DNA of 36,838 nucleotides, taken from positions 1 to 36,838 of the forward strand of contig PXST01000017.1 in NCBI GenBank assembly GCA_003023405.1. The letters run 5' to 3'. Numbering within the stretch: position 1 is the first letter of the stretch; the number at the start of each line of letters is the position of its first letter. Under the pieces are notes generated by a model. That model saw only the letters and a program-made list of their open reading frames with translations. It did no database searches and was not told the DNA's origin. The translations under genes were made by a program, and so were the position numbers. Shown piece by piece: positions 1 to 8,138 of this stretch. Source of the DNA: Halobacteriales archaeon SW_8_68_21. Its GTDB lineage: Archaea > Halobacteriota > Halobacteria > Halobacteriales > Haloferacaceae.

Positions 1-639
1 GTCGTCGAACACGGCGAGCGGATCGCCTTAGCCCTCCGGGAGGTCGGTGTCGACGGCGACGCCTACTACGAGTTCGACGAGTGGCGTCCGAAGACCCACG
101 AGCGCATCGACGAGGACGTCTCGGAGAAGACCGCGGCGCAGGCGTCCGTCGACGAGGGGGAAGGCGAGCGCGCAGGGAAATCCCCCGGCGACGACCTCCA
201 GACGGCCGGTGAGAAGCTCACGGAGTCCTACGAGAAGGTCGAGGAGAACGACACCGAGAGCGCCCGCGAAAGCTGGGGCGAGTCGATCGAACACGTCGCT
301 CGCGCGGCGGACTCGGCCAGCCGGAAGGCGCTCAGAAAGGTCGAAGACGCCGTCTACCGCAACGTGATGACCCAGATGGCACCGTACTACTTCGACAACG
401 AGCTCGTCAGCGCCAACATCCAAGAGGTCGCCCGCGCGGAGGACGGCGAGACGTTCGTCTTCGAGGTGAACATCAACGACGACGAGCTGAAAGCCGAGGT
501 GTCGGACGTGCTCGGCGACTACGAGTCGGAGATAGACCGCTGGCACGTCGACACCGAGAAGCGGACCGAAGACGTCGCCGCCGCCGAGGGCGTCGAGCCG
601 CCGACCGAGGAGGGCGGTCCGGACTCGACGACGACGTGA
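1..639 (+). CDS. DUF5828-like haloarchaeal protein, 5' end missing
   Basis: The first reading frame is open from base 1 to the TGA at 637-639, so the window begins inside this gene and 212 codons are visible. The visible part is acidic and helical (repeated KxxES/EKV-type segments) and ends in a disordered tail with PPTEEGGPDS. The C-terminal part has YYFDNELVSANI and FVFEVNINDDEL. From memory this resembles the haloarchaeal DUF5828 family, whose function I do not know. No membrane segment or catalytic motif is visible. An internal ATG at 367 could look like a start, but the upstream codons have the same GC-rich third positions and composition, so it is not the true start. Confidence 0.8.
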   Translation, partial: VVEHGERIALALREVGVDGDAYYEFDEWRPKTHERIDEDVSEKTAAQASVDEGEGERAGKSPGDDLQTAGEKLTESYEKVEENDTESARESWGESIEHVARAADSASRKALRKVEDAVYRNVMTQMAPYYFDNELVSANIQEVARAEDGETFVFEVNINDDELKAEVSDVLGDYESEIDRWHVDTEKRTEDVAAAEGVEPPTEEGGPDSTTT

Positions 640-720
640 GCGCCGAGCGACGGAAGTCCGCAATTGCGGGCGCGGGGACACACCGGTCGTTTTTATTTGG
701 GCGACCGCCGAGTTGAACGC

Positions 721-960
721 ATGAGCGAGGTACTCCGAGTCGAGGCGGGGGAGCTGGCCGTCGACGAACTCATCGACGCGCTCAACGACGGCCGGCGGAT
801 CTTGGTCGACGTCGAGGTCGCCGGTGCCAGCCACGAGGTCGCACTCCGGTACGACGGGGAGACCTACCACTGCGACACGCCGACGAACCTCCACCGACAC
901 GCGGACGAGTCGGGGATGCGCGGGTGTCTCGACCAGATGGGGTACGCGGCCGACGAGTGA
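721..960 (+). CDS. small acidic haloarchaeal protein, unknown function
   Basis: This is a 79-residue protein starting MSEVLRVEAGEL and ending MGYAADE. It is probably a compact alpha/beta domain: an acidic helix (VDELIDALNDGRRI) is followed by strands (VDVEVAGASHEVALRY). One His/Cys-containing stretch (YHCDTPTNLHRH with a later MRGC) might bind metal, but there is no recognised zinc-binding spacing. The ATG at 721 is chosen over the TTG at 664 because an AT-rich box (tttttattt, about 690-698) lies roughly 27 bp upstream, as expected for a leaderless haloarchaeal transcript. I do not recognise the family with certainty. Confidence 0.8.
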   Translation: MSEVLRVEAGELAVDELIDALNDGRRILVDVEVAGASHEVALRYDGETYHCDTPTNLHRHADESGMRGCLDQMGYAADE

Positions 961-1015
961 CTCGGCTGAGCAACGAAGACCGACATTTAACCTCGCCGCG
1001 CGCAAACCCGGCGGC

Positions 1016-1390
1016 ATGAGCGACCCCGAAATCGAGGACCTCGTCGGCGACCGGTCTCCCTCGTTCGAACACGTCCTCTCTTGCGTCTTCGGCGTGCGCG
1101 ACCACGAGAGCCGGGCGTACCTGACGCTGCTCGATACCCCCGGCAGCACCGTCTCGGAGCTCGCCGACGCCCTCGACCGGGACCGGTCGAACGTGAACCG
1201 GTCGCTGTCGACGTTACGCGAGAAGGGGCTCGTCAAGCGTCGTCGCCGCCTGCTCGACTCCGGGGGGTACGTCTACCAGTACACCGCCATCCCGGTCCCC
1301 GAGGCCAAGCGGCGGCTCCACGACGCCCTCGACGAGTGGGTCGCAAACGTCCACGACGCCATCGACGCGTTCGACCCCGACGAGCGCTGA
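1016..1390 (+). CDS. TrmB-like winged helix-turn-helix regulator
   Basis: This is a 124-residue DNA-binding protein. A winged-helix domain spans about residues 35-95: a helix with SRAYLTLLDTPGSTVSEL, a recognition helix RDRSNVNRSLSTLREKGL, and a basic wing VKRRRRLLDSGGYVYQY. It resembles single-domain TrmB/MarR-type haloarchaeal regulators that lack a ligand domain. Start choice: ATG at 1016 has a TATA-like box (catttaacc, 984-992) about 28 bp upstream. The same frame stays open further upstream without a promoter. It runs towards the convergent S9 peptidase gene with a 20-bp gap. The target genes cannot be inferred. Confidence 0.85.
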   Translation: MSDPEIEDLVGDRSPSFEHVLSCVFGVRDHESRAYLTLLDTPGSTVSELADALDRDRSNVNRSLSTLREKGLVKRRRRLLDSGGYVYQYTAIPVPEAKRRLHDALDEWVANVHDAIDAFDPDER

Positions 1391-1410
1391 GCCGGAGCCG
1401 ACGCGAGCGT

Positions 1411-3555
1411 CTATCTTTCCGCCCTCTCCTCGGACTCCTCGCCCGCGGTCAGTCCGTCGTCTTCGGGGCGGTCCAGGGCGCGCTCGGCGTCGTGGTGTTC
1501 GGAGTAGCCGTCGAACCAGCGGGCGATCCGCTCGATGCGGTCGACGACGTGGGCCGGCTCGCCGGACCGGGACAGCTCGTGGCCCTCGCGGGGGTAGCTG
1601 ACGAAGCGCGTGTCGACGCCGTTTTTCCGGAGGATCCGGTGGTACAGCTCCGCAGTACAGATCGGGGTCCGCGTGTCGTCCTCGGAGTGGATCAACAGCG
1701 TCGGCGTGTCGACGTCGTCGGCGTGGCCGGTCGGCGACTGCTCCCAGAGCCACGCCGGCTCCTCGGACGGGACCGTGTCGAAGTCGCCCTCGACGAGCTT
1801 GTAGGCGGCGTCGGTCGAGCCGTAGAAGCCGGTGAGGTCGTAGACGCCGCGCTGGGAGACCGCTGCGTCGAAGTAGTCGGTCTGTCCGACCGCCCACGCG
1901 GTCATGAACCCGCCGAAGGAGCCGCCGGTGACGAGGGCGTTCGACGCGTCGATCTCGGGGCGGTCAGCGACCGTCTCGACGCCGGCCATCACGTCGCGCA
2001 TGGTGACCGCGCCCCAGTCGCGCTCGATGGCCTGCATGAACGCCTCGCCGTAGCCGGTCGAGCCGCGCGGGTTCGACCAGAAGACGGCGTAGCCGCGGGC
2101 CGCGAGCGTCTGGAACTCGTGCCACATCGTCCCTGCGGTCGACCACATCGCGTGCGGGCCGCCGTGGATCTCGACCGCGAGCGGGTACTGTTCGTCCGCG
2201 TCCGCGTCGGCGGCCGCGCTGCCGGACTCGTCGGGGTCGGCGACGGATTCCGGCGGCGTCAGCAGCCAGCCCTGAACCTCGGTGCCGTCGGATTCGAACC
2301 GGATCTCCTCCGGCTCGCCGACCGCTCGCTCGGCGAGGTAGTCGGCGTTGAGTTCGGTGAGGCGCGTCGTCTCGTCGGCCGCGGCGTCGTAGGCGAACGC
2401 GTCGCCCGGGTGGTCCCACTCGCTGGCGGCGTACGCGACCGCGACCGATCCGGGTCCGGCGTCGATCTCGCCGCCGACGGTCGCGCCCGAGACCGTCCCC
2501 GGGCGGAGGAGGCGCTCGGGGTCCGCGCTCCCGTCCGCGGGGACGTGCCAGAGGGCCGTCTTCCCCTCGTCGGGCGTCGCGAAGTACAGCGTCTCCTCGT
2601 CCGGTCCCCACTGCGGCGTCGTCTCGCGGTCCAGCCCGCGGTCGAGGTCGCCGGTGAGGTCGGTGACCGTCCCAGAGGCCGTGTCGAGGACGCGGAGGTC
2701 GGTCGGCTGTATGGACACCTGGTCCGGCTCGGCGTGGGTGAACGCGACGCGGCCGTCGGCGGTCGCCGCGAGGTCGGCCCCCCACCCGGTCGTCGTGTGG
2801 ACGCGCTCGTCGTCGCCGGCGGCGAAGTCGTGGGCGCGGATCGCGATCTCGACGGAGTCGTCGGGGTCGTCGCCGACGGCCTCGGTGTAGTACAGCGTGT
2901 CGGCGTCACCCCACGAGGGGGCGGCGAAGTCGGCGTCACGGTCGGTGACCCGGGTGACCGCGCCTGACTCGGCCGGGTCAGGGTCGGTGACGCCCCCCAC
3001 GGTCGCGTCCGCGTCGACGACGTACACGCCCGGCCGGCGGCCGTCGAAATGGCGCTCCATGGACCGGTAGACGGTGCGGTCGACGACCCGCGGGTCGGGG
3101 TGGTCGTCCGGCTCGTACTCGTCCGGCACAGCGAGATCACGGTCCGCTTCGCGGTCGTCGGCCGTCACCGGCTGGACGAACGCGATGCGCGTGCCGTCCG
3201 GCGACCACGCGATCTGCGAGACGCCGCCGACCACGTCGGTGAGGCGGCGCGCCTCGCCCCCGTCGACCGGGAGGACCCACAGCTGTTGGCGGTCGTCGGC
3301 CGCGCCCCGGGTGGAGGTGAACGCGATCCGGTCGCCGGAGGGGCTCCAGCGCGGTTCGGCGTCCGAGCCCTCCGGGAGGGTGAGCCGGCGGGGGGCGTCC
3401 TCGCCCGCGATGTCGACTAGGTACACGGTCGTCTCGTAGCTGTCGTCGTCGTTCGGCTGTCGGCGCACGAAGGCGACCCGGTCGCCGTCCGGTGATATTC
3501 GAGGGTCGGACGGAACCGCGAGGTCGTGGTAGTCGGCCGCGGTGACGCGCTCCAT
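1411..3555 (-). CDS. S9 family prolyl oligopeptidase-like serine peptidase
   Basis: This 714-residue enzyme is a probable acylaminoacyl or oligopeptidase that trims peptides. The N-terminal half is a beta-propeller built from WSPDG/WSPSGDRIAF-type repeats. The C-terminal third is an alpha/beta hydrolase: HGGPH oxyanion region, nucleophile in TGGSFGGF (Ser about 546), acid in HSEDDTRTP (about 626) and base in REGHELS (about 659). No signal peptide or Tat motif is seen, so it is probably cytoplasmic. The start at 3555 (MERVTAADY) is preferred over 3564 because a TATA-like element (about 3577-3583) lies 25 bp upstream of it. It follows purO on the same strand after about 95 bp, and its own TATA-like box suggests separate transcription. 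Confidence 0.93.
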   Translation of the reverse strand: MERVTAADYHDLAVPSDPRISPDGDRVAFVRRQPNDDDSYETTVYLVDIAGEDAPRRLTLPEGSDAEPRWSPSGDRIAFTSTRGAADDRQQLWVLPVDGGEARRLTDVVGGVSQIAWSPDGTRIAFVQPVTADDREADRDLAVPDEYEPDDHPDPRVVDRTVYRSMERHFDGRRPGVYVVDADATVGGVTDPDPAESGAVTRVTDRDADFAAPSWGDADTLYYTEAVGDDPDDSVEIAIRAHDFAAGDDERVHTTTGWGADLAATADGRVAFTHAEPDQVSIQPTDLRVLDTASGTVTDLTGDLDRGLDRETTPQWGPDEETLYFATPDEGKTALWHVPADGSADPERLLRPGTVSGATVGGEIDAGPGSVAVAYAASEWDHPGDAFAYDAAADETTRLTELNADYLAERAVGEPEEIRFESDGTEVQGWLLTPPESVADPDESGSAAADADADEQYPLAVEIHGGPHAMWSTAGTMWHEFQTLAARGYAVFWSNPRGSTGYGEAFMQAIERDWGAVTMRDVMAGVETVADRPEIDASNALVTGGSFGGFMTAWAVGQTDYFDAAVSQRGVYDLTGFYGSTDAAYKLVEGDFDTVPSEEPAWLWEQSPTGHADDVDTPTLLIHSEDDTRTPICTAELYHRILRKNGVDTRFVSYPREGHELSRSGEPAHVVDRIERIARWFDGYSEHHDAERALDRPEDDGLTAGEESEERAER

Positions 3556-3650
3556 GGCCGTCACTCGGACGGAGGAGTCAAAAGGCGTCGGGAGCCGGAA
3601 AGGCGGGCGGCGGCCGAGAGGCGTCGTCCGGCCGCGGGGCCGAACGCCAG

Positions 3651-4241
3651 TCAGTCGTCGTCGTTGTCGAACGCGAGCGCGACGTCGTCGTCGACGGTCG
3701 CGCCGGCGGCACAGACCGGGTGTTCGAGGTCGGCCCCGAGCAGTTCGGTCGCGACGCCGCCGGCGTCTGCCGCGGTCAGGTCGTACGGCTCGGGGGAGTC
3801 CGTCTCGTAGGTCGCGACGACGGTCGGCTCGTCGACGCTCTCAACGAGGAGCGCGTCGCGGCGGACGACGCCGACCGTCGCCGACTCCGCGCCGACGACG
3901 CCGGCGACGCGGGGCGTGTCGTAGTCGTCCTTCTCGAAGTCGAGCGCGAGCAGCGGGGTCGCGAGCGCGTCGCGGGCGGGGTAACCGACCTCCAGTTTCT
4001 CCGCGATCGGGTCGACGTGCGAGCCGTTTCCGAGGACCGCGAGCGGCTCGTTCGTCGGGGTCTCGACCGCGCGGGCGCAGTTGTACGAGACGTACGGGTT
4101 GTCCGTCTCGGGCGCGTCCGGGGTCGGGCCGACGGTGAGCGTCCCGCCGCGGTCGGTGATACGGCGGTTCGGGAACGAGCGCGAGGAGACGCGGTAGCCG
4201 CCGATGCCGGGCGCGACGACGACGAATCGTCCGACGTACAT
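3651..4241 (-). CDS. purO: archaeal IMP cyclohydrolase PurO
   Basis: This 196-residue protein catalyses the last step of de novo purine synthesis, closing FAICAR to IMP. Archaea with PurO lack the cyclohydrolase domain of PurH. Family hallmarks visible are the N-terminal [26 protein letters not shown], a YVSYNCAR motif, and [13 protein letters not shown] followed by GYPARDALA. Length matches the family (about 200). A TATA-like box (gttttacac on the minus strand, about 4265-4273) lies 25-30 bp upstream. The gene points away from the tRNA-Gln gene, sharing a 150-bp divergent promoter region. Confidence 0.95.
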   Translation of the reverse strand: MYVGRFVVVAPGIGGYRVSSRSFPNRRITDRGGTLTVGPTPDAPETDNPYVSYNCARAVETPTNEPLAVLGNGSHVDPIAEKLEVGYPARDALATPLLALDFEKDDYDTPRVAGVVGAESATVGVVRRDALLVESVDEPTVVATYETDSPEPYDLTAADAGGVATELLGADLEHPVCAAGATVDDDVALAFDNDDD

Positions 4242-4360
4242 ACAGCTTCGTGCGGATTGAGTCGTGTAAAACGCGTCGATGTACGCACAAACGCGATTCG
4301 GGGGTGGCTCGATCCCGGATGGTCGTCACGGAGTCGCACGGCAGTCGCAACGCGCAACGC

Positions 4361-4368
4361 TTACAAAC
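4361..4368 (+). promoter_or_regulatory. TATA box for tRNA-Gln
   Basis: The sequence ttacaaac, preceded by the GC-rich stretch cgcgcaacgc, lies 26-33 bp before the mature 5' end of the tRNA, which is normal archaeal box A spacing if transcription starts only a few bases before the tRNA. Confidence 0.7.
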
Positions 4369-4393
4369 ACGTGTGGGCTACTTGTGAGTGTAC

Positions 4394-4466
4394 AGTCCAT
4401 TGGGGTAGTGGCCAATCCTGTTGCCTTCTGGGGGCAACGACCCTGGTTCGAATCCAGGATGGACTA
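4394..4466 (+). tRNA. tRNA-Gln (anticodon CTG)
   Basis: A full 73-nt cloverleaf can be drawn. The 7-bp acceptor stem AGTCCAT/ATGGACT has discriminator A. The D arm is GGGTAGTGGCCAATCC. The anticodon stem TTGCC/GGCAA closes the loop TTCTGGG, which carries CTG. The T arm is CCTGG-TTCGAAT-CCAGG. CCA is not encoded and there is no intron. The 3' side runs directly into an inverted pair of origin-box-like sequences that may also act as a terminator hairpin. Confidence 0.97.
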
Positions 4467-4475
4467 CTTCTGCCG

Positions 4476-4543
4476 CCCTTCGTTTCGGCTGGAGTCGGGA
4501 GGCGTCCCGTCCCGGCGGTCTCCAGTCGAAATGGAGGGGTGTG
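4476..4543. repeat. inverted pair of ORB-like sequences, 12 kb from the origin
   Basis: The minus-strand copy at 4476-4494 reads CTCCAGCCGAAACGAAGGG and the plus-strand copy at 4520-4543 begins CTCCAGTCGAAATGGAGGGG. Both match the archaeal origin recognition box core (TCCA, three bases, GAAAC, then AAGGGG or GAGGGG), with one change in the plus copy (GAAAT). They face each other across 25 bp between tRNA-Gln and the 3' end of cgi121. The same inverted repeat could fold as an RNA hairpin and end convergent transcription, so origin-protein binding is inference. Confidence 0.6.
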
Positions 4544-4546
4544 AGA

Positions 4547-5176
4547 TCACTTCTCAACGTCCAGCAGCGCGACCCGTTCGCGCACGACGTCCGCAAGGTC
4601 GCCGGTCGTCGCGGCGAGTTCGCGGTCCGTGACGCCGTAGAACTCGCGGATGCGGTCCTCGTCGAACGCGGGGTTTTGGCTCTCGTCGAACGCGGGGTTC
4701 CGGCTCTCGTCGAGCTCGCCGGCCCCGTCGCCCCCGTCGGCGGTGAGTTCCCGGACCGCTTCGGCCGCCCCGTCCACGTCCGTGGCCGGGCGGTCGACAC
4801 CGGGGACGTCGCCGAAGTCGGCGACGAGGACGACCGCGGCGCGCTCGCCCTCCGAGACGCCGAGTTCGAGCGCGCGGTCGATCTGTCTGCGTCCGGCCGC
4901 GTACAGCAGGATCTCGACGCCGGGATCGCGGGCGACCGCCTCGCCGCGGGCGATCGACCGGGCCGCGAGCCGGGCCGCCTCCCGGAGGTGGGCGGACGAG
5001 ACGACGAGGTCGGCGTCGAACGCCTGAACCACTGCGCCGGTCTCCGCGGCGATCTCGTCGAGATCGGCGAGGAACGCGTCGAGGTCGGCAATCGAGAACG
5101 TCCCGACAACGAGTCCGAGGGCCGGGTCGGGGGCCGCCGCCGGCTCACCCTCGGTGTCGACCGCGAAGTCCGTCAT
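4547..5176 (-). CDS. cgi121: KEOPS complex subunit Cgi121
   Basis: This 209-residue protein is a Cgi121-type subunit of KEOPS, the complex (Kae1, Bud32, Cgi121, Pcc1) that makes t6A37 on ANN-decoding tRNAs. In the family Cgi121 binds the tRNA CCA end and the Bud32 kinase. Family features seen are [21 protein letters not shown] and the core [24 protein letters not shown], followed by a strand [11 protein letters not shown]. The C-terminal third carries an imperfect duplication (DESRNPAF / DESQNPAF). The start codon overlaps the hel308 stop by four bases (ATGA), so it is probably translationally coupled to the helicase. Confidence 0.93.
   Translation of the reverse strand: MTDFAVDTEGEPAAAPDPALGLVVGTFSIADLDAFLADLDEIAAETGAVVQAFDADLVVSSAHLREAARLAARSIARGEAVARDPGVEILLYAAGRRQIDRALELGVSEGERAAVVLVADFGDVPGVDRPATDVDGAAEAVRELTADGGDGAGELDESRNPAFDESQNPAFDEDRIREFYGVTDRELAATTGDLADVVRERVALLDVEK
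4659..4706 (-). repeat. 24-bp in-frame tandem duplication inside cgi121
   Basis: Two 24-bp units (4659-4682 and 4683-4706) differ at two positions and encode the FDESQNPA and FDESRNPA segments. A third, decayed half unit follows. The period is a multiple of three, so the frame is kept. It sits in a variable loop between the core and the C-terminal helices. Confidence 0.85.
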
Positions 5177-7620
5177 CCGAAATCACCCAAACTGGCCTGT
5201 CCGTCGCCGTCACCGTCGGCGTCTGCGCCAGCGGTCGCCGCCGCGGAGGCGGAGCTGTCGGGGTCGACGCCGTCGAGCGAGGGGTCCTCGCGGCCGGCGT
5301 TCTCTAAGATCCGTTCGGCTGTGCGCTCGCGGCCGCGGAGCGCACCCAGTACCACCGCCTTGTCCGCCTCGCGGAGGTCGGCACGGCTCTCGATGCCGGC
5401 CTCGTAGAGACGGCGAGCGCGCTTGCGGCCGACGTTTCGGACGCCGGCCAGATCGAGCAGCTCCTCGCGGACCCCGTACTCCAGACGCTTGCGCGCCTCG
5501 CGGACCCGAACGACGACATCGCCGTCGATCCCCTCCACGTCGCGGGCGAGCGTCTCCGCCGCGCGGAGGAGCCACTCGGCGGTGTCGACCTTGCCGCGGA
5601 TATCGCCCGGGCCGACGCCGTACCGCTCCGCGATCCGGTCTTCATCCACCTCATTCGTCCAGTCCTCCAGCAGCCGCCCCGTCTTCAGCGCGGCAAGCCA
5701 GTCCTCGAAGCGGACATCCTCGTACTCGGAGGGCACGTCGCCGAGGAACTCCGGCTCGCGCTCGTAGCAGACCTCCGTGTACTCCTCGCGGTCGCCGGAC
5801 TTGAGGTACAGCTCGTAGGTGTCCGGGGTCCGGCTGACCAGGTGATAGAGACCGAGCGGCGTGACCGCGGGGGGCTCGTCGTCGTCCGGGTCGGACATCT
5901 CGACCTCGTCGCTCTCGTCGACATCTCCCCGCGTGTACGTGGTGAAGCCCGGTTCGTCGGCGTCGGGGTCCGCGCCGGCATCGGCCGCCGGGACGAACTC
6001 GGCGTCCGCGTCGCCGGCGTCGGAGCCGTCGCCGACCGTGCGGAGGCCGTCGAGTATCTCCGCCGCGCTCATCGGATCGAGGTAGAGCCGCGAGACGGTG
6101 TGGCCGATCCCGGTCGCGGCGAGGCTCTCGCCTCCGCCGTCGCGGTCGCGCTCGACGAAGCCGTTGACTTCGAGGTAGTCTAAGACGGTGTCGGTGACCG
6201 CGGCGAGTCGCCCCTCGTCGGCGGTCTGTGCCGCGTAGAGTGTGTTGTCGAGGAACGACAGGAGGCCCTCGCGGGTGGCGGCAAAGCCCGAGGCGACCGT
6301 CGCGAGGACGTGGGTGCGGAGCGCCGGCTCGGCCGCCAGCTTCGAACGGACCGGCTCGGCCTCGGCCCAGACGTACCGCTCGAACAGCTCCTCGCGGGTG
6401 TCCGCGTCGTTCGCGAGCAGCACCGCCTCGCCGTACGGGTCGAGTCCGGGGCGGCCCGCCCGCCCGCACATCTGGTGGACTTCGAGGACGTCAAGGGGTT
6501 TCATCCCGCCGAACTCGCCGTCGTAGCGCCGCCAGTCGCGGACGATCACCCGGCGGGCGGGGGTGTTGACCCCGGCGGCGAGGGTGGGCGTCGCGGAGAC
6601 GCACTTGATAAGACGGTCGCGGAACGCGTCCTCGACGAGGCTGCGGTGGTCGCTCGCCAGCCCGGCGTGGTGGAACGCCGACCCCTGCTCGACCGCGTCC
6701 GCGAGGTCCTCGGAAGTGTCTGTGTCGGAGACGCCGCGGATCTCCGCTGCCAGCTCCCGGAGGCGGTCGCGCTCGTCGCCGGTGAGCCGCGGGGTGGTGA
6801 CCTCGCCGAGTTTGCGGGCCGACGACTCCGCGTTGCGCCGGGAGTTGACGAAGACGAGCGATGAGCCGCCCTGGCCGCCTTCCTCGGTGTCTAAGGCGTC
6901 GCCGACGAGCTCCGCGGTCTGGTCTTCGCCGCGCTCGACCGGGACCTCTCGCTGGCTCCCGTCGTCGAAGTTGATCGCGTTGCCGAAGTGGACGCCCGTA
7001 CGGAGTTCGATCGGACGCCAGTCGGACTCGACGAGTTCGGCGTCGAGCCAGTCGGCGATGACGTCGGCGTTGCCGACCGTCGCCGAGAGCGCGACGGTCT
7101 GGAGTCCGGGGTTCACCTTGCGGAGCTTCGCGAGCGTGACTTCCAGGGTCGGGCCGCGGTGGGAGTCGTCGACGAGGTGGACCTCGTCGCTGACGACGCA
7201 GGTCAGGTCGTCGATCCACGGCGCGCCGTTGCGGATGAGTGAGTCGACCTTCTCCGAGGTGGCGACGATGACGTCCCGGCTCGCGAGCCACTCGCCGTCA
7301 GAGTCGTAGTTGCCCGTCGAGACGCCGACCGTCACGTCGAACTCCTCCCAGCGCTCGAACTCGGCCTTCTTCTCGCTGGCGAGCGCGCGCAGTGGGACGA
7401 TATATAAGGCCTTGCCGCCGCGCTGGATCGACGACAGCATCGCCAGCTCCGCGATCAGCGTCTTGCCGGAGGCGGTGGGAACGGCCGCGACGAGGCTCTC
7501 ACCGTCCAGCACTCCGGCCTCGACGGCCGCCTGCTGTGGCGGGTACAGCTCCGCGACGCCCTCCGCTTCGAGCGCCTCGCCGACGCCCGCGGGGAGCCCG
7601 GAGAGCGAACTCGGTTCCAT
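5173..7620 (-). CDS. hel308: ATP-dependent DNA helicase Hel308
   Basis: This 815-residue Ski2-like 3'-5' DNA helicase acts on stalled or branched replication forks. Motifs (numbered from 7620): Walker A TASGKT about 49-54, DEVH box 145-148, SAT motif ALSAT, motif [10 protein letters not shown], and motif [13 protein letters not shown] winged-helix/ratchet region follows, then a C-terminal helix-hairpin-helix ([19 protein letters not shown]). An acidic insertion rich in D/A (about 545-605) interrupts the ratchet domain. The last eight residues, QASLGDFG, resemble a PCNA-interacting peptide. ATG 7620 is preferred over 7629 because tttaaa at 7646-7651 is 28 bp upstream. It overlaps cgi121. Confidence 0.95.
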   Translation of the reverse strand: MEPSSLSGLPAGVGEALEAEGVAELYPPQQAAVEAGVLDGESLVAAVPTASGKTLIAELAMLSSIQRGGKALYIVPLRALASEKKAEFERWEEFDVTVGVSTGNYDSDGEWLASRDVIVATSEKVDSLIRNGAPWIDDLTCVVSDEVHLVDDSHRGPTLEVTLAKLRKVNPGLQTVALSATVGNADVIADWLDAELVESDWRPIELRTGVHFGNAINFDDGSQREVPVERGEDQTAELVGDALDTEEGGQGGSSLVFVNSRRNAESSARKLGEVTTPRLTGDERDRLRELAAEIRGVSDTDTSEDLADAVEQGSAFHHAGLASDHRSLVEDAFRDRLIKCVSATPTLAAGVNTPARRVIVRDWRRYDGEFGGMKPLDVLEVHQMCGRAGRPGLDPYGEAVLLANDADTREELFERYVWAEAEPVRSKLAAEPALRTHVLATVASGFAATREGLLSFLDNTLYAAQTADEGRLAAVTDTVLDYLEVNGFVERDRDGGGESLAATGIGHTVSRLYLDPMSAAEILDGLRTVGDGSDAGDADAEFVPAADAGADPDADEPGFTTYTRGDVDESDEVEMSDPDDDEPPAVTPLGLYHLVSRTPDTYELYLKSGDREEYTEVCYEREPEFLGDVPSEYEDVRFEDWLAALKTGRLLEDWTNEVDEDRIAERYGVGPGDIRGKVDTAEWLLRAAETLARDVEGIDGDVVVRVREARKRLEYGVREELLDLAGVRNVGRKRARRLYEAGIESRADLREADKAVVLGALRGRERTAERILENAGREDPSLDGVDPDSSASAAATAGADADGDGDGQASLGDFG

Positions 7621-7641
7621 TACCGGCATCTGGTCCCCGAC

Positions 7642-7652
7642 GCGATTTAAAT
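7642..7652 (-). promoter_or_regulatory. TATA box for hel308-cgi121
   Basis: The palindromic AT-rich element gatttaaatc is the only AT-rich block upstream and is centred about 27 bp from the ATG at 7620. It fits a leaderless start there and argues against the ATG at 7629, which would be only 19 bp away. Confidence 0.65.
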
Positions 7653-7712
7653 CGTCGGAAGGGCGCGCTCCGGACTTTTAAACGGCGAACGGTAGACATC
7701 TGACTAATGATC

Positions 7713-8030
7713 GGCGCGCGCCTCCGAGACCGCATCGCGGTCGAGGAGCGTCGCGCGAGGGAGTCAGTCGGTCGGAGCGAAGCGGAGACCGACTGGCGAG
7801 GCTGGGGAGGTGTGAGGCTGCGGTGCTGTGCGGGGTGGGAATCGAAGGGGCAGTCGCGAGGCGGGCGCAGGCGACGGCAGCACCGCAACGAGGGAGCGAA
7901 GCGACCGAGTGAGGAGCGCCCCGAGCGATAAACAATCACGTACGGCCGAGCGGCTGTGGCTTCGTGGGTGTCCGTGTCGGTCCACGGTTTATAAACAATC
8001 ACGTACGGCCGAGCGGCTGGGGCTTCGGCG
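7713..8030 (+). repeat. structured intergenic repeat element, copy A
   Basis: This gene-free stretch is packed with perfect hairpins: GACCGC-ATC-GCGGTC (7728-7742); a 9-bp stem 7765-7773/7787-7795 closing the loop GGAGCGAAGCGGA; and a 10-bp stem 7819-7828/7878-7887. The order of blocks (GGCGCGCGCCT left end, first hairpin, GGAGCGAAGCGGA loop, GAGGCTGGGGAGG, TCGAAGGGGCAG, right end with GGCT.TGGCTTCG) recurs at 30621-30910. No credible coding frame exists here; the short open frames are Arg/Gly/Ser-rich. It may be a non-autonomous mobile repeat or a structured RNA. Confidence 0.7.
7929..8027 (+). repeat. two 37-bp direct repeats (right end of copy A duplicated)
   Basis: Positions 7929-7965 and 7991-8027 are the same 37 bases with a single mismatch (T/G at the centre of the GGCTGTGG/GGCTGGGG block). 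Each begins ATAAACAATCACGTACGGCC. The period is 62 bp. The repeat contains an AT-rich start and the GGCTTCG block that ends the other copies of the element. Confidence 0.9.
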
Positions 8031-8138
8031 GCGTTCCCGCCTCTCGGTTCGTAGACCGATATCGACAGTGACCGCATCGACCGCAATCGGGTCGGCGTTC
8101 GTCGCTCGTTGAACATTCGAACCGCGTATCGATCCGAA

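Noticed and set aside
28..1236. 402-codon minus-strand frame over the first three genes
   Set aside because: It overlaps three plus-strand genes that each have promoters and sensible products; Arg/Val-rich shadow.
1081..2967. 628-codon plus-strand frame opposite the S9 peptidase
   Set aside because: It runs through the 3' end of the HTH gene and antisense to clear peptidase motifs; Arg/Val/Gly-rich shadow.
7707..7931. Plus-strand open frame with RSEAETDWRGWGGVR, also found in a frame at 30589-30855
   Set aside because: The shared peptide is only the translation of the structured repeat blocks. The frames have different ends, no promoter or start support, and Arg/Gly-biased composition.
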